DNA of 64,000 nucleotides, taken from Desulfobulbaceae bacterium (lineage in GTDB: Bacteria; Desulfobacterota; Desulfobulbia; Desulfobulbales; Desulfobulbaceae). Position 1 is the stretch's first letter. Every line of letters begins with the position of its first letter. Under the pieces are notes generated by a model. The model searched no databases, was not told the origin of the DNA, and saw only the letters and a list, made by a program, of their open reading frames with translations. The DNA lies in assembly GCA_003508005.1 (NCBI GenBank), contig DNUE01000075.1, forward strand, positions 1 to 64,000, given 5' to 3'. Positions 17,379 to 25,615 of the stretch are shown piece by piece. A program made the translations under genes and the position numbers.

Positions 17379-17702
17379 ATGACGGAAAAAAAGATTCAGA
17401 GCAAGCATTACCAGAAGCTGAGCAAGATGTTTCCCCAGGTCGTGGCCGCAGTGGAAAACCTGGGGACAACAGTGCGTGACGCCGGGCCCATCGACAACAA
17501 GACAGCTGAGCTGATCCAACTTGCGGTGGCGGCGGCAAGCCAGTCAACAGGGTCGGTGCACTCCCATACGCGCAGGGCGATCCAGGCCGGCGCCACTGAG
17601 GAGGAAGTCTACCACAGCCTCCTGCTCCTGGTTTCCACTATCGGCTTTCCCAAGGTATCGGCCGCCCTCTCCTGGGTCAGCGAGATTCTGGACAAAAAAT
17701 AA
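17379..17702 (+). CDS. Carboxymuconolactone decarboxylase family protein lacking the CxxC
   Basis: 107-residue alpha-helical protein with the CMD/AhpD core (KTAELIQLAVAAA, HTRRAIQAGATEEEVYHSLLLL). In redox-active members the next motif is CxxC followed by His; here the corresponding residues are S56 and S59 with H63 kept. Peroxidase or disulfide-reductase activity of the AhpD type is therefore not expected. A strong GGAGG lies just before the ATG. The gene is preceded by about 150 bp without genes and is convergent with the YgiQ-type gene. Confidence 0.88.
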   Translation: MTEKKIQSKHYQKLSKMFPQVVAAVENLGTTVRDAGPIDNKTAELIQLAVAAASQSTGSVHSHTRRAIQAGATEEEVYHSLLLLVSTIGFPKVSAALSWVSEILDKK

Positions 17703-17707
17703 TCTGT

Positions 17708-19456
17708 CTACTCATCTCCCGCTTTCCTTAGACCCGGCCGTTTGGGCCATGACTGCGTGCCGGCCTTCCGTTCCCCTGAAGCCAGCACTTCCTTCTGCCG
17801 GTTGCGGCCGGCGTCTGTCTTTTCGACAAAACAGGACTCGCCGGTCCATGGGTTCTGTCCGGTCCAGTACATGAGGGTTGCGTAGGTCGAAGGGGTGGGG
17901 GTAAATATCTGGACCTGCCGGGGCAGCAGCCTGAGGCTGTCCACACAGAACCGGCGGAGGTGCTGCATATCCGCCAGGGTGCAGCCGGGATAGGCGGCGA
18001 TCAAGTAATAGGTCAAAAACTGCCGGCGTCCTTCCTCGCGGTTCATTTCCAGGAACAGCTCCCTGAACCGGAGCAGGCTGTCCGCGCCCGGCTTGCCCAT
18101 GCGGGCGAGGACATGCCCCTCGCTGTGCTCCGGGGCGATCTTCATCTGGCCGGAAACATGGTGCCGAATCAATTCGCGGAGGTAAGGCAAACCGTTTTGC
18201 CGGTCCGCGAGGATCATGTCGTAGCGGATGCCCGAGGCCACCACAACCTTGCGCACCCCCTTAATCCCCCGCAATTCCTGCAGAAGCCTGATCTGCGGTC
18301 CATGATCCACCGGCAGGTGCGGGCAGACCTTGGGGAAGAGGCAACGCTTCCTGGGGCAGCCGCCCTGACGGAGCTTTATCGCGCACTCAAACCCAAACAT
18401 GTTGGCGGTCGGGCCGCCCACGTCCTGGATGATCCCCTTGAAGCGGGGATGGGCCGCCAGCCGCCTTGCCTCCGCTATGATGGACCCCGGGCTGCGCCAG
18501 CTTACCGTCCGCCCCTGGTGCACGGCAATGGCGCAGAAGTTGCATTCCCCGTAGCACCCCCGGTGCGTGGCGATGGCAAAGCGGATGGTTTCCAGCGCCC
18601 TTACCTCGCCCTGCCGGGCGCAATAAGGATGCACCTCCAGCTCGTAGTCCAAATCGTGCACCCGGTCCAATTCCTCGCTGGTGGGAACAGGCCGGGGCGG
18701 ATTCTGGATCAGGTAGCGACTGTCCTGCAGCTGGGCAAGGGGGCGGGCGGTGCGAGGATCGTTGTTGCGGTAAAAGGCATGAAACATCCGGGTAAAGGTA
18801 TCCTTGTCCCGCGCGCACTCCGCAAAGGAGGGAAGCGCAAGGCAGTCGGCAGGAAGTTCCCGGCCGGCATAACAGAGGCCGCGCACGCCCTTTGGATCGC
18901 CGCCCGTGCGCAGGAGCCCGGCCAGTTCAACCACGGAGCGCTCCGCCATGCCGTAGAGCAGATAGTCCGCCTTGGCGTCAAAGAGGATGGACCTGCGCAG
19001 CCGGTTCTCCCAGAAATCGTAATGGGCGACCCGCCGCAGGCTGGCCTCTATGCCGCCGAGGACGATGGGACAGGTCTGCTTGAAACTGGTGCGGATCAGG
19101 TTACTGTATACCAGCACTGCCCGGTCAGGCCGGCGGGTGTTGAGCCCGCCTGGGGTGTAGTCGTCAGTGCGCCGCTTTCTGCCCGCCGCAGTCCGGTTGG
19201 CAACCATGGAGTCCACGCTGCCGCCGGTGACCCCCCAGAACAGCAACGGCTCGCCAAGCCTCGCGATATCCGCGCCGCTTTCCGTGGCCGGCTGGGCGAT
19301 GATTCCTACCCGGTAGCCGGCGGCCAGCAGCACCTTGCCGATGACCGCCGCACCGATAAAGGGCGAATCGATATAGGCATCTCCGGTGACCAGAATCACA
19401 TCCAGCCGCTCCCAGCCCAGGGTCCGGACCTCCTCCGGTGTCGTCGGCAGGAACAC
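17708..19456 (-). CDS. YgiQ family radical SAM protein
   Basis: 582-residue protein with the YgiQ N-terminus (LDVILVTGDAYIDSP, a B12-binding-type alpha/beta region) and a radical-SAM core at C301, C305 and C308 (RGCYGECNFC, canonical CX3CX2C). The YgiQ-specific segments PTANMFGF and ISGQMKIAPEHSEGHVL-type motifs are present, and the length fits the shorter bacterial form. The reaction is unknown. The gene starts 3 nt after the end of the next radical-SAM gene, so the two are translationally close. Confidence 0.93.
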   Translation of the reverse strand: MFLPTTPEEVRTLGWERLDVILVTGDAYIDSPFIGAAVIGKVLLAAGYRVGIIAQPATESGADIARLGEPLLFWGVTGGSVDSMVANRTAAGRKRRTDDYTPGGLNTRRPDRAVLVYSNLIRTSFKQTCPIVLGGIEASLRRVAHYDFWENRLRRSILFDAKADYLLYGMAERSVVELAGLLRTGGDPKGVRGLCYAGRELPADCLALPSFAECARDKDTFTRMFHAFYRNNDPRTARPLAQLQDSRYLIQNPPRPVPTSEELDRVHDLDYELEVHPYCARQGEVRALETIRFAIATHRGCYGECNFCAIAVHQGRTVSWRSPGSIIAEARRLAAHPRFKGIIQDVGGPTANMFGFECAIKLRQGGCPRKRCLFPKVCPHLPVDHGPQIRLLQELRGIKGVRKVVVASGIRYDMILADRQNGLPYLRELIRHHVSGQMKIAPEHSEGHVLARMGKPGADSLLRFRELFLEMNREEGRRQFLTYYLIAAYPGCTLADMQHLRRFCVDSLRLLPRQVQIFTPTPSTYATLMYWTGQNPWTGESCFVEKTDAGRNRQKEVLASGERKAGTQSWPKRPGLRKAGDE

Positions 19457-19459
19457 GGC

Positions 19460-21142
19460 CTACTCTTCCCCTGTCCCATGGGGCAGGTCAAGCGCCGCCA
19501 CCCGGACGCGCCGGCCGGTGCCGGCGTTTTCCTCGAGCAAAAAACAGGCGGTCACCGTGCGCCCCGCCCTGCTCAACTCGATTACTTCTGCGGCCTGGCC
19601 TGACAGCTCCAAAAACACACCTCGCTTCAGGAATTCACTGCGCTCCCGGACATTGTACCAGCCATCCAAGCTGGGCGGCAGGCTGTGCCGCAGTTCAGCA
19701 CGCACCTCGGCAAGCGGCCGCGCCTCCAGAAAAAGGGGCAGGAACCGATGGCCGCAGCTGAGCCAGTCATAGCGCATAAGCTCGAGCAGCAGCTCCCGAT
19801 CCGACCTGTCCCCTGCCAGTTCGCAGAGCATCCGCGCCAGCAGCTCCTGGGTCGCCGACAGTTCGAAAAAACCGTGCTGCCGGCAGACGGAGAGCAACCC
19901 ATGAAAAAAGGAAAACGGTTCCTCGCCGATGCGGCGCAGGTAGCGCCAGAGCGTCGGGAAGTAGTTGTTGTTGTGAAAGGCCTCCACGCATTCGCCCAGG
20001 GCATGGAGCTCGCCCAGCTCCGGCTGGGCCAGCCAGCGGGTAGCCAGAACCTCGAAAGGCGGCTGTTCACAGTGAAGGAGGCCAAATGCATCTACCTCCC
20101 GGCTCAGGGGTGTCGTGGGCAGGACCTTGAGCAGGCCCATCTGGATATGATGCGCTCCCAAGGCAAATACGTGGTTCAGGGAGCGGCGGAAGCTCTCCCG
20201 GGTTTCGCGGGGGAGGCCCAGGATCAGGTCGACATGCAGGTGCACGGTGCCCATGCCGGCCAGCCGCCTGACGTTCTCCATGGCCGCTGCAGCGTCCATA
20301 CGTCGATTGATGGCCGCAAGGGTTTCGGGGTTGGTGGACTGGATGCCGATCTCGAACTGAAAACGGCCGGGTGGGAGGGCAGCGAGAAAGACAAACATCT
20401 CCTCGATGAAGCGGTCCGGGGCGATCTCGAAGTGATACTTCGTCGGCTGAGGCTGGGCTGCCAGGTAACGCCAGATGGCCAGGGCCCGCTCCGGGTTGTC
20501 GTTGAAGGTCCGGTCCACGAACTTGATGATCCGGGGAGCAAAGGGCAGAATCCGCGCCAGTTCTTCCTCCACCAGCGCGAGTTCCTTGTGGCGCACCCCG
20601 CTCTGCACCGAGGAAAGACAATAAGAGCAGCGAAACGGGCAGCCCCGGGACGACTCGTAATAGACATAGCGGTTGCGCAGCTCCAGGGCGAAATCGTCAT
20701 CCCGGTAGGGCGAGGGAAAGGGCCGGCCACCCTCTCCCTGGTACATGGGCCGCAGGCTGATCGCCGCCAGATCATGAAAAAACTGGCCGCCTGCTCCTTC
20801 GATCTCGCCCCGGACCACCGTGCAGGAGGGAGACAGCCCCTCCAGCACCTCTGCCTGAGGGCCGCCGAGCACCAGGGGCCGGGCCGGCCGGATCCGAGCC
20901 AGGTCCCGTACCAGACGCTTCACATAGCGGGCATTCCAGATATAGACGGAGAAAAACAATACATCGGCACTGGAACCAGCCAGCCGCAGAAGGGTTGGAT
21001 AGTAGGGGTCGTTGATGGTGAACTGAAGCAGGTGCACCCTGGCGCCGGGCACGTTCCGCTCCAGCTCCTGGCGGACATAAAACAGGGCCAGGCAAGAGTG
21101 CGAGTACCTGCAGTTCAGGGCGATGAGATCAAAGTGCGGCAT
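19460..21142 (-). CDS. B12-binding radical SAM protein with DUF4080 domain
   Basis: 560 residues. N-terminal cobalamin-binding-like Rossmann domain (FDLIALNCRYSHSCLAL, then VLGGPQAEVL), radical-SAM cysteines C168, C172 and C175 (RGCPFRCSYC), the barrel motif LILGLPRETRESF, and a C-terminal DUF4080 region. The family occurs across anaerobes without a known substrate. It is the first gene of a two-gene operon with the YgiQ-type gene, divergent from the CBS-domain gene. Confidence 0.92.
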   Translation of the reverse strand: MPHFDLIALNCRYSHSCLALFYVRQELERNVPGARVHLLQFTINDPYYPTLLRLAGSSADVLFFSVYIWNARYVKRLVRDLARIRPARPLVLGGPQAEVLEGLSPSCTVVRGEIEGAGGQFFHDLAAISLRPMYQGEGGRPFPSPYRDDDFALELRNRYVYYESSRGCPFRCSYCLSSVQSGVRHKELALVEEELARILPFAPRIIKFVDRTFNDNPERALAIWRYLAAQPQPTKYHFEIAPDRFIEEMFVFLAALPPGRFQFEIGIQSTNPETLAAINRRMDAAAAMENVRRLAGMGTVHLHVDLILGLPRETRESFRRSLNHVFALGAHHIQMGLLKVLPTTPLSREVDAFGLLHCEQPPFEVLATRWLAQPELGELHALGECVEAFHNNNYFPTLWRYLRRIGEEPFSFFHGLLSVCRQHGFFELSATQELLARMLCELAGDRSDRELLLELMRYDWLSCGHRFLPLFLEARPLAEVRAELRHSLPPSLDGWYNVRERSEFLKRGVFLELSGQAAEVIELSRAGRTVTACFLLEENAGTGRRVRVAALDLPHGTGEE

Positions 21143-21325
21143 GACAGTAGTGCCGTTGGGAGTTGCGTTATCCTCGGCAACGGATAGAATGGAAATACCT
21201 TTTGCAGCATGCTACCCGCCGACGGGCACACTGTCAATGGCAGGGGACACGCCATTGCTTGTCCGGGATGCGGGAACAGGGTATACTTTCCGCGGAACCT
21301 TAAATTCAGCTCGAGGAGCGAGCGC

Positions 21326-21763
21326 ATGGCAATCAAAGTCAGCAACTACATGTCCCGGCAGGTCATTTCCATCAACCAGGATATGGGCATCCGCGAGGCC
21401 TTCTTCCTCATGAAGGAGCACTCCATCCGGCACCTTCCCATCGTTGACGAGAAGAAGAAGCTCATCGGCATCATCAGCGACCGCGAGCTGCGCCGGCCCA
21501 ACTGGGTGGACGAGGCGCACGACATCACCCATGTGTACTACCTGGACAACACCATGCATGTCAGCGACGTCATGATCAAAAACGTGCATGTGCTCCACAC
21601 CTACGACACCTTGAGCAAGGCCGTGACCCTGCTCCTGGACAAAGGCATCGGTGCCGCACCTGTCCTGGACAAGACCGAAACCCTGGTGGGCATGCTGTCG
21701 GCCATTGACCTGCTCCGGGCCCTGGCGGACATGATCCGGGAACAGAAAGACGGCAAGGATTAG
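21326..21763 (+). CDS. Two-CBS-domain protein
   Basis: 145 residues from the ATG at 21326, chosen because GAGGAG lies about 9 nt upstream. It consists of two CBS domains: SNYMSRQVISINQDMGI to IGIISDRELRR, and VSDVMIKNVHVLHTYDTL to VGMLSAIDLLRAL. Stand-alone CBS pairs bind adenine nucleotides or SAM and usually regulate partners. No partner is evident in the neighbourhood. It is convergent with the DEAD-box helicase gene. Confidence 0.92.
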   Translation: MAIKVSNYMSRQVISINQDMGIREAFFLMKEHSIRHLPIVDEKKKLIGIISDRELRRPNWVDEAHDITHVYYLDNTMHVSDVMIKNVHVLHTYDTLSKAVTLLLDKGIGAAPVLDKTETLVGMLSAIDLLRALADMIREQKDGKD

Positions 21764-21786
21764 GAAAATCGGCAGGGGCGGGCAGG

Positions 21787-23517
21787 TCAGTTCGCCCGTT
21801 TCTTCCATGCGCCCGGCCGGGAGCTGCCCGCCCATTTTGCCCCTGGCTTCCCGGCACCACTCCGCCGGCCGCCACGCTCCCCTTGTCCTGCCCCGGCAAT
21901 CTCGATGCTCACCTTCTTGCCGTTGATCATCAACCGCTGAAAGGCATGAAGGACGCTGTCCGCAAACCGGCTGTCCGCCTCGATAAACGAGAGATTGCGC
22001 AGCAGCTCGATCTTGCCGATGGCGATCCTGTTTCGCCCGGCGCCGCTGTTGATGATGGCGATGAGCCGCTGGGGCAGGACGCCGTCTTCCTTGCCCACGT
22101 TGACCTGAAAGCGGGTGTACTGCTCCGCGCCCCACTGCTTGCCGCGGAAAGCCTCTTTTCTGTTGCTCTGCCCACTCTCGCTGCCCTTCTCGCGAACGTT
22201 CAGGTCCGGGGCGTCCTGGTAGTACTTCAGAAAACCCCTGGCCTCCCGCGCGACAAAACGCCGGATCAGTTCCTCGCGGTCCAGGTCCGCCAGTTTTTCG
22301 GTGACCGCGGGCAAAATGGCCTCGATTCCGGCAAAATCCACTGCCTGCGCAAACAGCTCGTTGATCCGGTGCATGATCTGGTTAGCGCAGATTTCCCGGC
22401 CCGAGGGCACTCGGCCGTATTCAAAAGACCTGCCGATGCTCTTTTCGATGGCCTTGATCCGCCACCCTTCCCGCTGATGGATGATGGAAATCGAGGTGCC
22501 CGCCTTGCCGGCCCGGCCGGTGCGGCCGCTGCGATGGGTGTACACGGCAAGATCGTCGGGCAGGTTGTAATTGATGACATGGGTCAGGTCGGTGACATCG
22601 ACCCCCCGGGCCGCCACATCGGTGGCCACCAGGAGTTGCAGATTCCGGCGGCGGAACTTGGCCATGACCAGGTCGCGCTGGCCCTGCGCCAGATCGCCAT
22701 GCAGGGCATCGGCCCGGTAACCGTCCTGGATGAGTTGGTCGGCAACCTCCTGCGTTTCCTGCCGGGTGCGGCAGAAAACGATCCCATAGATGTCCGGATG
22801 CAGGTCCACGACCCGCTTCAGGGCAAGAAACCGGTCCTGCGCCCGGACCATGTAATAGAGGTGGCGGACGTTTTCCGCGCCGGAATTGCGCTGGCCGACA
22901 AGGATCTCCTTGGCCGCAGTCATATATTTTTTGGCGATGGTGGCGACCTCGCGGGACATGGTCGCAGAAAAAAGCAGGGTCTTTCTGGTGGCCGGGGTCT
23001 GGCCCAGGATGGCGCCGATCTCTTCCAGAAAGCCCATGTTGAGCATCTCGTCCGCCTCGTCCAGAACCACGGTCCGGAGCGTCGACAGGTCGGCCGCACC
23101 CCGCCGGAGCAGATCGTGCAGGCGGCCGGGGGTGGCGACTATCAGGTGCACCCCGCGCTGCAGGGCTTTGATCTGGGTATCGATCCTGGCCCCGCCGTAA
23201 ACAGCCAAGGTCATTATCCCCGGCAGATACCTGGCATAGGCGTCAATATCCCTGGCAACCTGGACGCACAGTTCCCGGGTCGGGCAAAGGACCAGGGACT
23301 GAGTCTGCCTGCTCGCCGGGTCTACCTGCTGGACCAGGGGAATACCGAAGGCCGCGGTCTTGCCGGTGCCGGTCTGGGCCAGACTGATCCAGTCACCGTC
23401 CTGCCGGAGCAGAACCGGGATAACCTGTTCCTGCACCGTGGTCGGGGCGGTGAACCCCAGCCCGGCAAGTGCCTGAATAACCTGGGGTTGAACGCCCAAT
23501 GCGGCAAATGAATCCAT
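21787..23517 (-). CDS. DEAD-box RNA helicase with DbpA-type RNA-binding domain
   Basis: 576 residues from the ATG at 23517 (GAGG 7 nt upstream; family-like N-terminus DSFAALGVQPQVIQAL with the Q motif region). Visible: Walker A AQTGTGKTA, PTRELCVQ, DEADEML, SATMS, and HRSGRTGRAGKAG. The C-terminus has a DbpA-like RNA-binding fold (YTRFQVNVGKEDGV ... KIELLRNLSFIEADSRFA) and a Gly/Arg/Lys-rich tail. This layout matches DeaD/CsdA-type helicases acting in ribosome assembly and RNA decay, often cold-induced. A long structured upstream region (see below) would suit such regulation. Confidence 0.93.
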   Translation of the reverse strand: MDSFAALGVQPQVIQALAGLGFTAPTTVQEQVIPVLLRQDGDWISLAQTGTGKTAAFGIPLVQQVDPASRQTQSLVLCPTRELCVQVARDIDAYARYLPGIMTLAVYGGARIDTQIKALQRGVHLIVATPGRLHDLLRRGAADLSTLRTVVLDEADEMLNMGFLEEIGAILGQTPATRKTLLFSATMSREVATIAKKYMTAAKEILVGQRNSGAENVRHLYYMVRAQDRFLALKRVVDLHPDIYGIVFCRTRQETQEVADQLIQDGYRADALHGDLAQGQRDLVMAKFRRRNLQLLVATDVAARGVDVTDLTHVINYNLPDDLAVYTHRSGRTGRAGKAGTSISIIHQREGWRIKAIEKSIGRSFEYGRVPSGREICANQIMHRINELFAQAVDFAGIEAILPAVTEKLADLDREELIRRFVAREARGFLKYYQDAPDLNVREKGSESGQSNRKEAFRGKQWGAEQYTRFQVNVGKEDGVLPQRLIAIINSGAGRNRIAIGKIELLRNLSFIEADSRFADSVLHAFQRLMINGKKVSIEIAGAGQGERGGRRSGAGKPGAKWAGSSRPGAWKKRAN

Positions 23518-23751
23518 GACAACCTCGCAAAAAAAACAAATACCATTGCCCAGCACTATGCCCTGGCAACGAGTGAAAACACTGTGCTGTTGGCCAGCAC
23601 CGTAAGGTGCAAACAACAGACAAATAGGGTCGCCGGCAATTTTACCCGGAACGCCGAAAGTGACCCAACGAACAGCCCTTCTCCCTGCCCACAGGGAGAA
23701 TATTCTGAGAGAATATGAACCTGGTGAAGAACTGCTGCTTAACCAGCCCGT

Positions 23752-23787
23752 GTCCTTTCGTCGTAAACAAAGGACCTTTTTTACGAC
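23752..23787 (+). promoter_or_regulatory. Overlapping inverted repeats compatible with an H-type pseudoknot or terminator
   Basis: Stem 1: GTCCTTT (23752-23758) pairs with AAAGGAC (23769-23775), followed by CTTTTTT, which alone looks like a small intrinsic terminator. Stem 2: GTCGTAA (23760-23766), inside the stem-1 loop, pairs with TTACGAC (23781-23787). Both 7-bp stems are perfect, and together they give an H-type pseudoknot with short connecting loops. An AAGGAG begins at 23789. Confidence 0.45.
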
Positions 23788-23800
23788 CAAGGAGCCGTAA

Positions 23801-23848
23801 ATGCCCCATTACACGATGGAGCCCAAGCCGGCATTCGCTGCAAGGTGA
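23801..23848 (+). CDS. Possible 15-residue leader peptide
   Basis: A 15-codon frame (MPHYTMEPKPAFAAR) with AAGGAG seven bases before the ATG, directly after the pseudoknot-like element. It may be a leader peptide of the downstream gene about 240 nt away, or a chance frame. No composition bias for a particular amino acid is seen. Confidence 0.25.
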   Translation: MPHYTMEPKPAFAAR

Positions 23849-24089
23849 GAAACACCCAAGAGGAATTTGAGGTCGGAAAAGAAGAGCGCATTCATGTGCG
23901 CCGCGATGCAAGAGGGTTGCTTACCATTGTTGGCATTATTTCTCAATGGTTTATTTTTCTTTTCTTCGCCCCTCCGGAGAAAAGTTGCCCGTGAATGACA
24001 GATTCCATGGTATAAAGGAAACGAGGCAGGGTCGGAGGGCGGTAGCCGCCTCTCCTGAAAAAACAAGCTTTCCGCGAGCAGCATAACGA

Positions 24090-25103
24090 ATGAACAGAGC
24101 ACCTGAACCCCCATCCCGGACCGTGCTCCAGGCCCTGAACCCGGACCTGATCCTCACCCTGGTAGAGAAGGCGCTGGGGGTCCGCTGCACTAATCTCTGC
24201 CGGCCCCTGGCCAGCTATATCAACCGGGTTTACGAGTTGGAAGCCGAGGACCATACCGGCATCATCGTCAAATTCTACCGGCCCGGCCGCTGGTCAACGG
24301 CCGCCCTCCAGGATGAACATGACTTTCTCCTGGAACTGGCAGCGCAGGAGGTCCCGGTTATCCCGCCGTTCCGGCTGCTGGACGGAACCACCCTGGGCAG
24401 CCACCAGGGCATGCACTTTGCCCTGTTCCCCAAGTGCGGCGGCCGCAGTTTTGATGAATACAACGATGACCAGTGGCTGGAACTGGGCAGGCTGCTCGGC
24501 CGCACCCATGCGGTGGGCTCGACGCATGCGTCCAGGGAACGAATCACCCTGGCCCCCGACCGCTCGACCAGGGACCAGGTGGAATATATCCTCCGGGGCG
24601 GATTTATCCCGCGGGATCTGCGCCGGGCCTACGAAGAGCTGACCGGGACGCTGATCGCGGAAATCAGCCCTCTGTTTGCCGGCACGGAGATGATCCGCAT
24701 CCACGGCGACTGCCATTTCGCCAATCTCATTCACCGGCCCGGCGAATCCTTCTATCTCATCGACTTTGACGACATGGCCATCGGCCCGCCGGTCCAGGAT
24801 TTCTGGATGCTGCTGCCCGACTACGCTGATCAGGCGCTGGTGGAGATCGACCTGTTCCTGGAGGGATACGAAACCTTCCGCGCCTTTGACCGCCGGACCC
24901 TCAAACTCATCGAGCCGCTGCGGGCCATGCGCTTCATCCACTACTCGGCCTGGTGCGCCCATCAGGTGGCCGAGGACGGCGCCTCGCCGGTGATCCCCGA
25001 TTTCGGCACGCCCCACTACTGGCAGCGGGAAATCAAAGATCTCAGCGACCAGCTGGCCCGCATCAGGACCGCCCCGGAACAGAGCACAGGAAATATCCGC
25101 TGA
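24090..25103 (+). CDS. srkA: SrkA/YihE-type stress response kinase
   Basis: 337-residue protein of the choline-kinase-like (APH) fold. HGDCHFANL carries the catalytic Asp207, and the following IDFDDM is the metal-binding motif. The N-terminal SYINRVYELEAED segment, IVKFYRPGRW and LFPKCGGRSFDEYN are typical of YihE/RdoA/SrkA. In Escherichia coli this Ser/Thr kinase counteracts stress-induced death via the Cpx response. Length and start (MNRAPEPPSRTVLQALNPDLIL) fit the family. Confidence 0.92.
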   Translation: MNRAPEPPSRTVLQALNPDLILTLVEKALGVRCTNLCRPLASYINRVYELEAEDHTGIIVKFYRPGRWSTAALQDEHDFLLELAAQEVPVIPPFRLLDGTTLGSHQGMHFALFPKCGGRSFDEYNDDQWLELGRLLGRTHAVGSTHASRERITLAPDRSTRDQVEYILRGGFIPRDLRRAYEELTGTLIAEISPLFAGTEMIRIHGDCHFANLIHRPGESFYLIDFDDMAIGPPVQDFWMLLPDYADQALVEIDLFLEGYETFRAFDRRTLKLIEPLRAMRFIHYSAWCAHQVAEDGASPVIPDFGTPHYWQREIKDLSDQLARIRTAPEQSTGNIR

Positions 25104-25153
25104 CGGACCCTGATCACTGACGCCATGGCGGGCGACAGGGGTATTATCAGAAA

Positions 25154-25348
25154 ATGGCCGGCTACCTGGAGCTGAAGCAGCGCCTCACCCTCATCCAGCA
25201 CAAGCTGAACACGGTCAACGATGTTCTGGCCCTCGTCGCCGCCGAACTGCGGCACCAGAATTCCTCGGCGCTGGAATGGATCATCATCCTGCTCATCGTC
25301 TTCGAGATCCTGGTCTTTATCTTCCACTACTGGCTCGGCTGGATATGA
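25154..25348 (+). CDS. 64-residue membrane protein resembling the tail of DUF155 proteins
   Basis: Small protein with an amphipathic N-terminal half (YLELKQRLTLIQHKLNTVND) and one C-terminal membrane helix beginning LEWIIILLIV. This order and the LEWIII membrane entry recall the last part of DUF155/RMD1-family proteins, but the preceding catalytic-size domain is absent and the frame is closed by a stop at 25118. It is either a stand-alone small membrane protein or a remnant. It has no clear Shine-Dalgarno and lies 50 nt after srkA. Confidence 0.55.
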   Translation: MAGYLELKQRLTLIQHKLNTVNDVLALVAAELRHQNSSALEWIIILLIVFEILVFIFHYWLGWI

Positions 25349-25501
25349 AGAGAGAGTTATATATCCTGTTCCTATATCTGAGACCCCGGTTTGCCAAGGC
25401 ATAGCCTAGGCCTCTCCACTTTCGCCCCACAGCTTGCCGGGCGCATGGGACCTGTTAGCTTTCCAGTTCGCCAGTGAATAAAACCCTGCCGGTTAGATTT
25501 C

Positions 25502-25530
25502 TTGCCAGCTTGCTTAAGTGCTGATAGGAT
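25502..25530 (+). promoter_or_regulatory. Candidate sigma70 promoter of the restriction-modification operon
   Basis: TTGCCA (25502-25507, one mismatch to TTGACA), 17-bp spacer, TAGGAT (25525-25530, four of six matches to TATAAT). It would start transcription about 80 nt before the methyltransferase ATG. The region is more AT-rich than the flanking genes. Confidence 0.4.
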
Positions 25531-25615
25531 AATACATTCTGCTGAAAGGTGGAGAAAAGCTGGATGTCTCTGGAACGTTCTTTCTTGCACGAATGAGTTC
25601 GATTAAGGAAATCTC

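Larger units (their letters stand above)
23518..24089. promoter_or_regulatory. 572-bp divergent intergenic region with several RNA-structure signals
   Basis: Lies between the DEAD-box gene (minus) and the srkA-like gene (plus). It contains a perfect hairpin at 23679-23700 (TTCTCCCTG/CAGGGAGAA, loop CCCA). Next to it is the palindrome AGAATATTCT, and a pseudoknot-compatible element sits at 23752-23787. An AAGGAG ribosome site precedes a 15-codon ORF at 23801. A further plus-strand frame is open from 23767 to 23994 but has no good start. It could be the leader of a regulated gene on either strand; which one is not decidable by eye. Confidence 0.4.

Noticed and set aside
17960..19603. 547-codon plus-strand frame over the YgiQ-type gene
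   Set aside because: Antisense shadow with no conserved motifs.
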